A stretch of DNA of 64,000 nucleotides from Aureisphaera sp963669405 (GCA_963669405.2 CAXXHF010000002.1:2108001-2172000), one strand, 5' to 3'. Numbered from the stretch's first letter, positions 48,001-56,160 are shown. The notes: generated from the sequence alone by a model not told the origin. Made by a program: numbers and translations.

Positions 48001-48421
48001 ATCGGTTTTGAAGTTGATGGAAATACAGATCTCTAAATTCCCCATAGTTACTATTGGGATTGTATTCCACCGTCATGGTTTGATTGTAGGCCTCAGATGC
48101 CACTGGATTTCCAGATGCGTTTATAGGAGTGATATTAAGAGTTACCTGTACTTCATAAGGTATAAAGGGTTCCTCATCACTATCTATGAAAAGTTTTACA
48201 TAGGCACCGTAGTCTTGGGTTACTTTATCTGTAACACCGATTTCAGGATCAGTGAAAAACAAAACGTTTCCAGAAGATATGCCTGAAACAGGAATGGGAC
48301 TATCTTGAAAGTCAAATTCTTGAGCATTCCCAATATGAATTATGGAGAATAGGAAAAAGAAAGCCCAAAGGTGTTTTAGCCAAAGTTTTTTTGAATTTGT
48401 GTTGCTATTTGTAAGTTCCAT
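39029..48421 (-). CDS. Giant RHS protein with C-terminal toxin-like tip (TcC-like)
   Basis: 3130 aa with signal peptide (residues about 14-34, ending GNAQ). A fibronectin-like or DUF6443-type region lies near 320-450 (EVIYDAQGRAAVEVLP). YD repeats appear near 1825-1910 (YYDQAGNLIQTVSPEG, RFAYDDLGRIIASQND) and again from about 2080 to 2800. The RHS-associated core ends in YRYGYQGQEMDNEIKG and FKYRMHDPRIGRFFAPDPMF (about 2820). The last 300 residues are variable: a short hydrophobic linker, then a tip with GRINFSLKNVDIERA, NTTEWELSRILNDP and DFFDETGKKV. These recall C-terminal domains of polymorphic toxins of unknown activity. No T9SS domain is present. It is the sixth gene of the operon. Confidence 0.85.
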   Translation of the reverse strand: MELTNSNTNSKKLWLKHLWAFFFLFSIIHIGNAQEFDFQDSPIPVSGISSGNVLFFTDPEIGVTDKVTQDYGAYVKLFIDSDEEPFIPYEVQVTLNITPINASGNPVASEAYNQTMTVEYNPNSNYGEFRDLYFHQLQNRYGVFINVVGNPIATDTDTDTPLASIPANAYLQLGFKGKRYYQLSNASPSVSTTFLPPFTANPTSLKLSWQSGGIPGALEYDVEWTWVDNYGPDGSTLAATVVNLNTQEFENNSTRIQTKNTFYEIPLIHSQGFLIYRVRAVGRFLSDPSVRYYGNWNASFDLPSGPPVFVSDWDYVTINTSHEDEKNWQFQASYAEEGKRKDVVSYFDGSLRNRQTVTKINSDNNAIVGEVIYDAQGRAAVEVLPAPAGDDEIKFYENFNRNPAGKIYTYQDFDFDATEENCEVQVAGMNPNYGASKYYSPNNAAENSFQDFVPSSVDPDDNTQAYPFSQIEYTPDNTGRIARKSGVGVTHQLGTDKEMRYFYGQPSSSFELNRLFGYHVGKLSHYKKNVVVDPNGQVSVSYMDPQGRTIATALAAGSPPSLVPLEDEVDINNELHDYFTTDLLNKLNPTDTDTDEDDNTKYSTGNFGVLEDGLRLFKQIIVVENNADYIFDYTLEETGTYSFPDCPDTFPYEYDVRLTLRDDCGAHSFDAPNEIVHENRVTDLARTLPATLNVGEYRVYKDVRVSQAALNEHWDNFLVAATANGCILTEDDFTIEISCNDLDCDFISSHTLNEFIIYELEALFGTSPLPYVAGSDPVEANPALDPEVFDQVVLTIVDLTEGYPILVDACSLIDDNDMYENFLIADFYPGGQYGSTEVNGLGEISDPLSVFNENNILYHNGQINTPSNPGITFTWKNPVTPYKVDDENSRIQLQWIDGAWQPEIPVTVIPDANNTVLPQELSHLDDFLDAWDSQWAESLVPYHPEFPYTYYTDAVSQHEVGDYNSYSYNFYLQEMDSYADAVTAGFFTSGSQLKLMNDDPYFTSVSSFPNETASHRNARRNLMQFALQNDFEEIGYNMLETVYANVECGNYGSSCSIPSTHSALVSAIASMTPEKQESVWAAYKTNYLSLKERLYYIFLTIHAQNEGVHNHCLGGEQGAADILEVIENYDTSAIAPLIIGDTPNSLCSQVGASYESKNKRFIPVDHQYDANAANGDPDQYIDMLEEMTDQQIYEETGMCAMQLEQQIFFDGLFKDPNVDQMFTSSGLPYEGNYFGMRLYEALGGIPGTSAPPNFKATISGSELDINPQILSIGKVCLSPFKLNLPTGSTWNGLHTWNNHGSAWKIVGVSNYYHDVSIVDPNAYHFEVLVKVEVAGVVEEFVFTGSTCIDITECYGDSGACFSDATDIYAFIDATSVSIADATQLKNALVIWFEEYLFENPDYQGNLYVIPVGTGGPPPGQLYEQYLLYPVSMLTGDAHLATVTAYLDLAILPPGFADPATPYETEDNAICLAFVDEVHSGYHSNVENDFGIQPQSSFETDYMDFRTRLPEFNYFRGVLYPIPRSGVGPTENLILQALAAFEGTTLTPAEVAAFGVQPEVIVSSIHTQNPYQGHILPDFSVYTPLKDLNWKGVYNKLSPADFDSNDFNEELSDLILQDGCCAPQTVAPVSCNEMYDVYYAGLQLTDPGTGILESQLITNHEEPYFFNEEYFCGINYAFITENYLYYITSKGVTSTLSDYYLNIGEFGDTPLNYGYNDPDTPENDMIAIIDGYIDPSVSWKDYVTAYVEANSVCPPKPMIPNITIPIEIVDPCEAMIDNIVLAYTQQNYLDYLETIRQQFEEGYIAGAIENAVERYTMRFPEKEYQYTLYYYDQAGNLIQTVSPEGVDRLGDGLDEASKMALNDAIDTDIDQNTTGTTLPQHNLATQYKYNSLDQLIWQQTPDGGETRFAYDDLGRIIASQNDKQKDGLSTLLLAEDTPGKFSFSQDGSNIIRIGNTWKGGYGIDILEGNGYIEWQILGVPADVKNVGVGLSYTSTLDVDIQDNAYYSIDYKMYTYLAGSGTINRLIFSGHNGISVPSSDLFAIGDILRVERLNGTINMYKNGVLKATFGETNPGESMRIDFAMLRPGTLINNLKLVNYDGTETGPAEHFSYTKYDELGRRIEQGEIRTKLNEYEITGEGKLLYNDELTPIEVNEFDDAAATRNEVTRIFYDDPVPIPSSTVGDPINSSDDLFTNYEELNSRNLVTGVLYYDRINSIVDAIPPFDHAIFYNYDIHSNVKELVNYFTSLKSDNILSTRHIKRTSYEYDLITGNVVKVKYQEDEFDQFIHKYEYDADNRITSVYTSRDGAIWEQDATYQYYAHGPMSRTEIGDKKVQGVDHVYTLQGWLKAINGEYISNPNNDFGKDATGYNKLTAKDAYGFSLHYYTGDYTSRIDSPYTQGGFTVSENPVINHSTKELYNGNIKEKITSIRNNEDIMLPTQINNYEYDQLNQIKSMNSYAINGTGYIGETPYDSYNSSYSFDRNGNLTSLVRNVFNEESPTSAPIAMDAFGTETNPGYQYLSGTNKLALVNDLVSGDPYTSDIEDQTVSGVPYDETNTNSHNYIYDDLGQLIMDRSELLTIEWRVDGKIARVNKYADDTFSKITEIIDFEYDGMGKRTLKRIINNVDEEIITSYYARDAQGNVLSVLESMADFKSDANNTFDSFGVKEHHIFGSSRLGIENRTISSFTIVNDDGGKLSGNNSNAGFSEDELIKHNYYRIVGDRRYELSDHLWDVLSTVSDKKIPSVDDQGALLYFNPDIKSYNDYYPFGMLQPGRHANTSDYRYGYQGQEMDNEIKGEGNSINFKYRMHDPRIGRFFAPDPMFKSFPWNGSYNYAENKVLEFVELEGLEIGWIGVKQAVDRGDYGETAQKISRGVEKSLNKTKDGIVFIVTNPDDALEGMGNFALAITAYGVAGQNNPMQAYQNMQYLDLKFGTSTVATTLAFEEALSESYYKLVCGDLEDRTEIITDIITGILAAKGTDKIIRVGRLGIISKFGNKINIAFGKNIGDDLLSFANKKKSTSMRSHFDEIPGYDPAKFLNFQEAFEFIIKKVKESKGRINFSLKNVDIERAKSIKSDTGLMDRLDEYGGKSLWEINNTTEWELSRILNDPDLLKMTDFFDETGKKVSAETLLNK

Positions 48422-48442
48422 AATTAAGAATGCTTTACTTTA

Positions 48443-49168
48443 TTATTTTGATGGTATAAGTTCGAAATCGCTGAATTCTTTGCTTAGAACAACGGTTTCT
48501 CCGTGCTGTGCGAAATAACGTTCTTGAGTGAGTTTTTCGTCATCTATGGTATCGCTGTAATTGGAGTAGGTTATCTCCAAGCGAGCTACATCCAGGTCCT
48601 GAGGGGACGGCTTGTTTTCGTAGACTGAAAAGTCATTAAGTCTAGAGAAGATCATAGACTGTTTCATTAACAGCATACTTTCTTTATCTATGTAGAGATC
48701 AAGTTTTGCAATTTGCAATGGGTTCCTATCCTTACCTATCAATTCTATTTTGTGGTAGTTTCCTTCACTTGAAAGTTTGTCTTTTTCAAAATGGCCAAGG
48801 ATGCTTGCTAAATCAAAATTGGATAATTGAGGTGTTTGAGCTTCTTCCAAATTTCCAATGAGAATTTCCTTGTCATCATGATTCAATTTTACATAAAAGG
48901 AGTCGCTCTGTACATATTCCATGGCTCCTAATTGCTGGTATAGTCGAGTACCATTTTGAATTAATTTACCTTTGTATCCTTCGTATACTTTAGGATCATC
49001 AAGTCCTCTATACATTTTGTATTCAGTGGTGACTTCATATGAATCCAAGGATTTTGTTTTCTGAAGCGTAGCTTCCAAAATTTCTTCAAATGATTGAGCT
49101 TGTACTTGTATAGTCCCAAAAAGGACAATAAGTGCTATTACAATTCGGTATATGATAGGTTGCTTCAT
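48443..49168 (-). CDS. LolA-like secreted protein
   Basis: 241 aa with signal peptide (residues 1-24, ending VQAQ). The rest is strand-rich with features of the LolA/LolB fold: EILEATLQKTKSLDSYEVTT near the mature N-terminus and a hydrophobic beta sheet (IELIGKDRNPLQIAKLDLYI, MLLMKQSMIFSR). LolA chaperones lipoproteins across the periplasm in Gram-negatives. Here it lies between two large RHS-like genes, 2 bp after the 191-aa gene, so it may carry or guide RHS components in the periplasm. The fold assignment is from the overall pattern only. Confidence 0.55.
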   Translation of the reverse strand: MKQPIIYRIVIALIVLFGTIQVQAQSFEEILEATLQKTKSLDSYEVTTEYKMYRGLDDPKVYEGYKGKLIQNGTRLYQQLGAMEYVQSDSFYVKLNHDDKEILIGNLEEAQTPQLSNFDLASILGHFEKDKLSSEGNYHKIELIGKDRNPLQIAKLDLYIDKESMLLMKQSMIFSRLNDFSVYENKPSPQDLDVARLEITYSNYSDTIDDEKLTQERYFAQHGETVVLSKEFSDFELIPSK

Positions 49169-49170
49169 GA

Positions 49171-49746
49171 TTATTGTTTTATGGAAGTTTTAGACCTTGT
49201 TTCTTGAATGGTGTAAACACCATCTTCTGTCTCCTTTTTTATTCTTACAAGGCCGCCTTCTTTATCGTATTCGTAAAAAGTGGCATAGTTGTTTTCATCC
49301 ATTTCGGCCATAAGCCTAAAGGTGACCGGATCATATGTGAAGGATTTGAAGTTGGAGTTTAAAGGATGGATTCGGATATCATCGAAATACGAATCATTGC
49401 CAAAACTGTTACTTTGTAGTTCGAATTCAACAACGGCATAGTCTACTGGGACGTCTAGTTTTCCTGCAATTTTTTGCCATCCTTCAATGATGGGGCCTGA
49501 GGTTGTGAATTGCTGGGTAGAGATCAAGGCCAATTGATCGTCATAGAACTTCACGACAATAGCGGGGCCTCCATAGGAGATTACTTGACTGGAAGTTTCT
49601 TCCATGGCCCAAGCATTCAAAATATAGGTTTCGTCTGGATCTAGAGTTAAGCGAACACAATTGCATTCTTCTCTTCTGGTTTGACCGAAAGCCAAGCTAA
49701 TGGTACATACTAATACTAGGGTGAAAATTATTTTAAGCTGTTTCAT
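49171..49746 (-). CDS. Secreted protein with YD-like C-terminal tail
   Basis: 191 aa with signal peptide (ending FGQ, residue 22). A beta-sandwich-like region (about 30-125) ends SYFDDIRIHPL. The last 60 residues read FTYDPVTFRLMAEMDENNYA and FYEYDKEGGLVRIKKETEDG, a YD-repeat-like signature of RHS and related shell proteins. Thus a small separate chain carries a piece of RHS-type sequence. It is 12 bp after the 1928-aa gene and 2 bp before the LolA-like gene. I infer a subunit or cap of the RHS assembly. Confidence 0.65.
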   Translation of the reverse strand: MKQLKIIFTLVLVCTISLAFGQTRREECNCVRLTLDPDETYILNAWAMEETSSQVISYGGPAIVVKFYDDQLALISTQQFTTSGPIIEGWQKIAGKLDVPVDYAVVEFELQSNSFGNDSYFDDIRIHPLNSNFKSFTYDPVTFRLMAEMDENNYATFYEYDKEGGLVRIKKETEDGVYTIQETRSKTSIKQ

Positions 49747-49758
49747 TTTCTTGGGTTT

Positions 49759-52700
49759 TTATTTACAGTAAGTAACATCTACGGCGTCGCAAACACTGTC
49801 TGAACATATTTCATATCTGAATATGGGGTTGTTGTCCAACGGCCCAGTGTAAATGGCAACAACGGCAGCTACTGCAGCGGTGTCGTTAGGGTCTAATGGT
49901 GGGTTGAAATTCTGTATTTCTACAGTTCCGCTACCATATACGGCAGTAATCTCCAAACTGGTAATCATACAATTACTCAGGTTATCATTTACTAGAATCG
50001 GGAAGGGTTCGTTTGCATTTTGGCAAGGCTCATTAATAGCCTCCAAAGTTTGGCATGCAGGGTCTTCGCATTCAGCATAAGGATTAATGCTATAGGTTAA
50101 AGATTGTCCTGCATTGATTCTTACACTTTTTCTTCCAGTATGAGACTCTTCCCCGGTAACCTGGGCCCCAGAGGTTGTTGCAATCGCTTCTTTAAAACTG
50201 AAGTGATCTTGAGAAGTAATATTATCGAAATCTACATATTCGAAATTATCAAACCCTATCTCTCCATAGGCTGCGTTAGATGCTATGGCACTAGGTAGAG
50301 ATCCGTAGTAATCATATTGTGCTGCAGAGTAACGCCCAAGAGCATCCCTGTTTTCCAATTCAGCTCCAATAGGACTCACACGGGTTACTTCACTGGCAAA
50401 AGTCCATTGATCTGGATGTTTGCTCCAACTGCCACTGGCATATTGGTAAAACGGGAGATATTCTTCATAGAAGCCTTCGTTTCGTGGATGATAGCCCAAT
50501 TCTCCATTATTGCGACTGGTTAAATACGCATAAGACTTTTGCGCACGATATTCTCCTTTTACATTGTACAGGTATGGATTGTATCTTTTGTATTGATCAA
50601 TACCGCTGATATTTCCGTCGTCATCATAGAAAATAAGTCCTTCTTCGGGTAATTCATATTCGCATTGACTGTCCCAGAAGTCACTATACTCAATAGCACT
50701 GGTATTGACCACTTCTTTGTTTACCCAATCATTGGTAGGAGTTAGGTTTATATATTCGCCACTATCATTTTGTACCAATGGTAAATTTCTGGTAGTAACC
50801 GAAGCCATGGTCCCGTTTAATACGTTTCGTTTTCCTGAGCGCATTACGGTGAAATCTGCAGAAGGTATCATACCTAATGTTCCTGCGATATCCATGATTT
50901 TTACATTGTTTCCTATGATAGAAACCACCCAATAGGGAAGAGGATACCCTTCTAGTTTTAGTTCATCCCCTAGATTAAGGAAATCTGAAGGATTCAGTAA
51001 ACTGCTATTATATGGATGGTGAATGGTATGGTCTTCACCTGAGGCATTGTTTAATGTCCCCTTTAAACCAATATTATCAGAAGCTCCACCCATATTTTCA
51101 TAATGCCATCTGGCAGGATAAGTGAAATTATAGTACTTGTCATTGTATTCATTATCTACCTCAGTTAGCAATACAGCTCCTGTTTTGGCATCCCAAACCA
51201 GATTCTTGGTAGCAACTCTTGCACCCAAATCATAAGCAACCTTTTCTTTAAGAATGGCATTGGTATGAATAACCTTAGTAGTAGAGGCCATTTTTAATTG
51301 AGTCTTATGAATTCTTAAGTTGGGATAGAATGTTGGTGTAACCGTAATGAAGAAAAATGGAATAAATGGGAATGGATACCAGTTTACAGCAACATTGCCA
51401 TCTACACCAATAACCTCAGCACTTGATTTACTTTTCCTGAAGTCATTTATCATGTCATAACTAACTCCTAAAGGTTCATAAGAAATGGTTCCATCTTCAT
51501 TCATTAATGGCAGAACATTATTCAATTCATTGCTTTCATCAGTACTATAGAAATAATCTACACCAGATAGAAATTCATTCTCTCCCTGTCCTTCGGCCTT
51601 AATACGTTGTGATTTCATTTTACCATTCATATCATTGGTGCGAACAACAATTCCCTGAGACATGGTTAGGTGGTTACGGGTACGTACCCGTAAAAAGTTT
51701 CCTAATAATCCTGTTTTATCGAATTCCACAGACGGATCGGTGTGATCTGCAATGGTTGGATAATCCCTTGAGGTATAGAACTCAGTAATTGATTCACCAG
51801 TAGCATGTTTGGTAAGTGTATTTTCTGTGGTACTCTTATCAATATTTTTCACTTTTACCCTACTATAGGTTACTTGTGCAGATGGGAAAAATGATTCTCC
51901 CAACGGTTTTTCTATATAATTGTATTCCTTTGGAGCTACCAATTTTACAGGATCGTCAAAAATGGGAAGGACAAAAGGATTTTCCTTACTTCCATTAGGC
52001 TCGAACGTGGAAACACCACTACTTTTTCCGTTGGAATCCAAATAGGAATATTCTTGTCCGTATTTCTCTTTGTAAAGATCGTTTCCAGGATTGTTTACCA
52101 TGGCATCCCACTCGTCATCCAAAGTGATCTTTTTCACACGGCAGCCTCCTCCATACTTAAATCCAGTAGGTTCGTACATACGAATCCAAGATTTTTCTGG
52201 AATGAAACGACTTGCGATGTCTCGGGATTTAAGAGCCTGATTGGGCCCACCAAAAATGGTGGTAATACTTCCTATGGCACTTAATAACGGTCCTGCAACA
52301 TCTTCTATTCCACCTATGTTATCATCAGCAGGAAGACCATAGGATTGTCTATTTAGATATTTTCTGGCAAAATACCATCCTGCCTTGGCAATAGGGTTTA
52401 CTTGTTGGCCAGACCCAAAAATACCTCCTTCTTTATCTTGGAAACTCAATGGAAGCGAAGCATAATTTTCACCTCCCACAGAGAATATTTGTCCAGAAGA
52501 ACCAGCATCCAGTTTGGTATAACCATCTAGATAATCATAATCTTGGTTTCCTGGATTTTTTGTCATATTTGTTAAAAAGCGGAAGTACATAAGGTTGTTG
52601 TTGGAATATCCAATGGTACCATTAGGGCCTTCCGTATCTTTTAAGTATTCATTTTTAAAATCATTGAAGTCATATCCACTTGGCAGATCATCTCGTAATT

Positions 52701-55545
52701 TTACATATAGGAATTTCTTTTGATCGTTACCATCAAACAAACGATTTGCCGATAGTTGACCAGCACTTGGAGTAGCACTATTACCCGCTCCAGTTACCTT
52801 GAACATTTGCATGGCTCTTCTGTCCTGTACAAACTGATAATCGTCACTTTCCTGTTCTACTGTGAGTATACCTCCAGAAGGAAGGTTAATGGATTGCAGC
52901 GTCCAAGCCGTAGTATTTTGGTCTGCATTGATTTTGTTCTGTTCTGTGAATGGGAACTCAGTAGAAGAGAGACCTCCAGTAGTAACATTACAGGTAGCCC
53001 CTCCTGTATTTTCTTTATAGGTTCCCCAAATGTCATATCCTTTTAGGTTATAATTTGGGTTGTTTTCATTGTAGTTGAAAACATAAGGAGTATACTCTCC
53101 CATGTAAGAATTCTGATAAGTGAAATACAATTCTTTCAGTGTTAATTTTCCTGGGCCTGTAGTACCATTAAAATCTGTATGATTCGGAATGTTTTCACAC
53201 AGTTCATATTCATACTCGAAATGAGCTGTTTTTAATGGAACTGCTTTGATAGGATCGGCCAAATAGTCTGGAAGAGCATACAATTTAATACGGTCCAGCT
53301 TTTTCATAGACTTGCTTAAACTTTGGTCTATACCTCCATTTTCTCCCAAGGCACCTAATCCATCTTTTCGATCACTCAATTCAAAAACTGCGATGTGAGT
53401 TTTGGTTTCAATGGTTTTCACATATTTCAGCTCCTTTTCACCATAGACATAGTTTCCTTTCTGATCTATATGATCTGTATTGAGTCCTGCATTATAGGAT
53501 GCTGTATTTTGAAGCATTGGAGTTCTCCAACGATATTGAGGAACTTCGGTAGAATATTCAATTTTGGTATAGCTTCCTAAATCGTCACGGCTTACACCAT
53601 CATTGGTGAGATCTTCGTAGTCAGTAGAAAGTACTCCAGTTAGTAGATAATTGTTTGCAAAACCAGGTGTAGTGATTCTATTGAAGTAATGATCTCTTCC
53701 TTCATCATTGTTATTACTGTTGTCACTTCCAGCTGCATATCCAACAAGTCCAGAAGAACAGTCAGGTGTTTCATTTTCATTGATACTGAAAGTAGCCTCT
53801 ATCTTTTGGTTGTTATAGGTGTTTTCACCATAGACATATCTAGATCCATCTGCATTTAGTACCGAAAAACCAGCTGTGTGATGATTGGGAACGCCTGCTC
53901 TATATTGTACCAAGCCAAATGTTTGTGCTTGTTCATTGGATATTTTTTGAATGGCACTGGAACGATCTTCACGATCCGTTCTTTTTACCTTCCCCAACGT
54001 TACATTTTGATACGTAGGGGCGTTGTTGGCGTCATAGGATTTTGCTTGATAATATGTTCTGGTTTTACGACGGAAGCGACTTCCTCCAATACCTATTTTA
54101 AGAGGCTTAATACCGTAGAAGTTATTGTAAGATTGCTCATATTCTCCATCGGCACTTAAATCACCACTCATTTTATAGTAGTAAGGCTCATAATCAGCCT
54201 TTTGGCTTGGATTTTCGCTATCGTAAATGAAAGACTCTAGGGCTTGATTTTTAGAATCTTCCCATCGGCCCGAAGAGCTACTGGATGGGTTAACTTCGAT
54301 ATCCAATCCTCCATGAAATATGAGCCCGAAACCTAATTCGGCTCCTAAGGATCCTCCAAAACCTTCTGATGCCACATAATTGTTGTAGATATGACCTACT
54401 TGACTTCTATAAGGTCTGAAGCCACCTTGCAATCCTTGTCCGGTAACCACATAATTGTCATAAGTATAGTTGGTAGGAGCTAAGGCTTTGGTGTTTTCGT
54501 TTACAATACGATCCTTTTCTCGGTTGAAGTCCAGAATACTTTGTCCTACAATGCTGTTTTCTGTATTCTCATACCCAAAGGCAGGCATGGTTTTGTTTCT
54601 TTCATCATTTTTAAGATGTTGAATATTCATCCAACCTGTTAATTGCCCTTGAGGCCCTTCAAAGCCAAAGAACCATTCGAATCCTAGACCTAAACTTAAG
54701 GAGAGGTTGGTACTGTTATAGCTTAACTCGTTGGATGGTGTAAAAGTGAGATAATCATTAAGCGGAAGCCCTAAAGAAATGTTCTGCTTACCGTTTAATT
54801 TGTATAATGGGTTTTTAATAGGCGTATTAATATTAAGGGTTGTTAATCCTTGTTGAGAATCGTATGCAACACCCAGTCCTCCTATTAGGGATTCCCTAAA
54901 GTATTTATCACCTTCCTTTTTTGTTTGGAAAAGGGATACCGATGGAGATACCGATACACCACCACCAGAAGTGAGGCCTAACTGCAAACCTGCATTGGTG
55001 CTTGCCTTTTCACCTATATCGAAACTAGCTCCAAGGGATGCGTTATAGGTAATCCCTTGGTAATTGTTAAACTGAACTCCTAAACCAACACTTAGATTTA
55101 AAAAATCATATCCGTAAATAGGGAATCGAATGTCTCCATTTACTCCAACCGTTGTATTGTCTCTCAGGTTGTTTTCATATCTAATATCATCCCCATTGAA
55201 GTCATCAGGGATTCCCCTTACCTGTCTGTTTATCTGTCCAACGTTTAGATTCCACCCAAGTCCCACCCAGGAAGCTTCCTGCTCCATGGTTACCCCAGAG
55301 TCGTAGGCGAGGTTCAGGGGGTATCCGCCCACGTCCATGATGGGTATGTTGTAGTTGAAGTCCCCGCTGGAGAGGTTCACCATGTCCGAGGTCCCTATGG
55401 GTGTGAAAGCGTTGAACTCGGGCTGCGATGGCCCACTGGTCAGTGCGTACAGGCTTGATGGCTGCACGACGGTTACGATCATCTGTATGGCGAGGTAGCT
55501 TGCGATGATCTTTGAGAATCTACTGGTTCTGATCTTCTGTATCAT
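49759..55545 (-). CDS. 1928-aa SpvB/TcB-like shell protein
   Basis: N-terminal hydrophobic signal (residues about 10-34, ending SLYAL). Mature residues 45-100 read TPIGTSDMVNLSSGDFNYNI, PIMDVGGYPLNLAYDSG and VGLGWNLNVGQINRQVRGIPDD. This follows the SpvB/TcB N-terminal pattern of a symmetric beta domain before an RHS shell (PI-x-V-x-G, YnSg, G-x-GW-x-L, I-R). Long beta-rich stretches follow with several YG-type and FEYEYELCENIPNH strands. The C-terminus (DSVCDAVDVTYCK) is not a T9SS domain. No toxin-like tip is seen. I infer that it pairs with the 3130-aa protein as TcB pairs with TcC. The first about 95 codons are GC-richer than the rest. Confidence 0.75.
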   Translation of the reverse strand: MIQKIRTSRFSKIIASYLAIQMIVTVVQPSSLYALTSGPSQPEFNAFTPIGTSDMVNLSSGDFNYNIPIMDVGGYPLNLAYDSGVTMEQEASWVGLGWNLNVGQINRQVRGIPDDFNGDDIRYENNLRDNTTVGVNGDIRFPIYGYDFLNLSVGLGVQFNNYQGITYNASLGASFDIGEKASTNAGLQLGLTSGGGVSVSPSVSLFQTKKEGDKYFRESLIGGLGVAYDSQQGLTTLNINTPIKNPLYKLNGKQNISLGLPLNDYLTFTPSNELSYNSTNLSLSLGLGFEWFFGFEGPQGQLTGWMNIQHLKNDERNKTMPAFGYENTENSIVGQSILDFNREKDRIVNENTKALAPTNYTYDNYVVTGQGLQGGFRPYRSQVGHIYNNYVASEGFGGSLGAELGFGLIFHGGLDIEVNPSSSSSGRWEDSKNQALESFIYDSENPSQKADYEPYYYKMSGDLSADGEYEQSYNNFYGIKPLKIGIGGSRFRRKTRTYYQAKSYDANNAPTYQNVTLGKVKRTDREDRSSAIQKISNEQAQTFGLVQYRAGVPNHHTAGFSVLNADGSRYVYGENTYNNQKIEATFSINENETPDCSSGLVGYAAGSDNSNNNDEGRDHYFNRITTPGFANNYLLTGVLSTDYEDLTNDGVSRDDLGSYTKIEYSTEVPQYRWRTPMLQNTASYNAGLNTDHIDQKGNYVYGEKELKYVKTIETKTHIAVFELSDRKDGLGALGENGGIDQSLSKSMKKLDRIKLYALPDYLADPIKAVPLKTAHFEYEYELCENIPNHTDFNGTTGPGKLTLKELYFTYQNSYMGEYTPYVFNYNENNPNYNLKGYDIWGTYKENTGGATCNVTTGGLSSTEFPFTEQNKINADQNTTAWTLQSINLPSGGILTVEQESDDYQFVQDRRAMQMFKVTGAGNSATPSAGQLSANRLFDGNDQKKFLYVKLRDDLPSGYDFNDFKNEYLKDTEGPNGTIGYSNNNLMYFRFLTNMTKNPGNQDYDYLDGYTKLDAGSSGQIFSVGGENYASLPLSFQDKEGGIFGSGQQVNPIAKAGWYFARKYLNRQSYGLPADDNIGGIEDVAGPLLSAIGSITTIFGGPNQALKSRDIASRFIPEKSWIRMYEPTGFKYGGGCRVKKITLDDEWDAMVNNPGNDLYKEKYGQEYSYLDSNGKSSGVSTFEPNGSKENPFVLPIFDDPVKLVAPKEYNYIEKPLGESFFPSAQVTYSRVKVKNIDKSTTENTLTKHATGESITEFYTSRDYPTIADHTDPSVEFDKTGLLGNFLRVRTRNHLTMSQGIVVRTNDMNGKMKSQRIKAEGQGENEFLSGVDYFYSTDESNELNNVLPLMNEDGTISYEPLGVSYDMINDFRKSKSSAEVIGVDGNVAVNWYPFPFIPFFFITVTPTFYPNLRIHKTQLKMASTTKVIHTNAILKEKVAYDLGARVATKNLVWDAKTGAVLLTEVDNEYNDKYYNFTYPARWHYENMGGASDNIGLKGTLNNASGEDHTIHHPYNSSLLNPSDFLNLGDELKLEGYPLPYWVVSIIGNNVKIMDIAGTLGMIPSADFTVMRSGKRNVLNGTMASVTTRNLPLVQNDSGEYINLTPTNDWVNKEVVNTSAIEYSDFWDSQCEYELPEEGLIFYDDDGNISGIDQYKRYNPYLYNVKGEYRAQKSYAYLTSRNNGELGYHPRNEGFYEEYLPFYQYASGSWSKHPDQWTFASEVTRVSPIGAELENRDALGRYSAAQYDYYGSLPSAIASNAAYGEIGFDNFEYVDFDNITSQDHFSFKEAIATTSGAQVTGEESHTGRKSVRINAGQSLTYSINPYAECEDPACQTLEAINEPCQNANEPFPILVNDNLSNCMITSLEITAVYGSGTVEIQNFNPPLDPNDTAAVAAVVAIYTGPLDNNPIFRYEICSDSVCDAVDVTYCK

Positions 55546-55560
55546 GGGTACTTGTTTTCT

Positions 55561-56148
55561 TTATGATTTGAATGGTTGCTGATCGAAGGAGAACTTGAAG
55601 ATCCCGTTTCCGAAGAGCCTGTCGTTGTAAATGACCTGTATTGGCTGTTGTTGGGGTATCCCCCCGAAGTAAAGGATGACCCTTTTGAAGGGGCTTACCT
55701 TGAAGTGTCTTTCGAAGTGCACCCCCGAGCATGGTATGGTGTCCCCGGTTTGGGTGACGGCCATGAAGTCACCCTGTATGGTGTTTGCCATGTAGGATAC
55801 GGATCGGTCGTAGTCCATCCCGGTGAAGTCCTGTTCCAGGAGGTCGCTTTTGCCGAAGTGTTCGAACTCCATCTCTACGATCCTCTCGTTGGCCATGTCA
55901 CGGGCCAGGGATGTGATGGAGTCTTGGTTGTCTTGGAGTGACTTGAGCAGGTAGTACTCAACGGGCACCTGTGTGGCACGGTACTGTATGTCACCTGCAA
56001 GGTGGGAGACCCTTTTGGATTTCCAACCCTCACCCTGAAGGGTATAGAGTTTATGAGCAATGTCTTGATCACTAATTTTAGCTGTCGGATTACCCTGACA
56101 AGCCAAAACAATGATTGAAACAATCACAATATATAGGGGGTTTTTCAT
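55561..56148 (-). CDS. Lipoprotein of the RHS operon
   Basis: 195 aa with a lipoprotein signal peptide, lipobox IVLAC (Cys17). The mature protein has a helical KLYTLQGEGWKSKRVSHLAG region and strands FMAVTQTGDTIPCSGVHFER and VILYFGGIPQQQPIQVIYND. No family is recognised. It is 15 bp upstream of the TcB-like gene and 12 bp after the Skp-like gene. A membrane-anchored export or assembly factor for the RHS proteins is the likely role. The bulk of the gene is GC-rich (about 55% in sampled 60-base lines) while its first 30 codons are not. Confidence 0.7.
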   Translation of the reverse strand: MKNPLYIVIVSIIVLACQGNPTAKISDQDIAHKLYTLQGEGWKSKRVSHLAGDIQYRATQVPVEYYLLKSLQDNQDSITSLARDMANERIVEMEFEHFGKSDLLEQDFTGMDYDRSVSYMANTIQGDFMAVTQTGDTIPCSGVHFERHFKVSPFKRVILYFGGIPQQQPIQVIYNDRLFGNGIFKFSFDQQPFKS

Positions 56149-56160
56149 TATGAGTTGTAT

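Noticed and set aside
39029..48421. T9SS export signal on the RHS toxin
   Set aside because: The C-terminus is a soluble toxin-like tip with no PNP/CTD-type end; only a Sec signal is present at the N-terminus.
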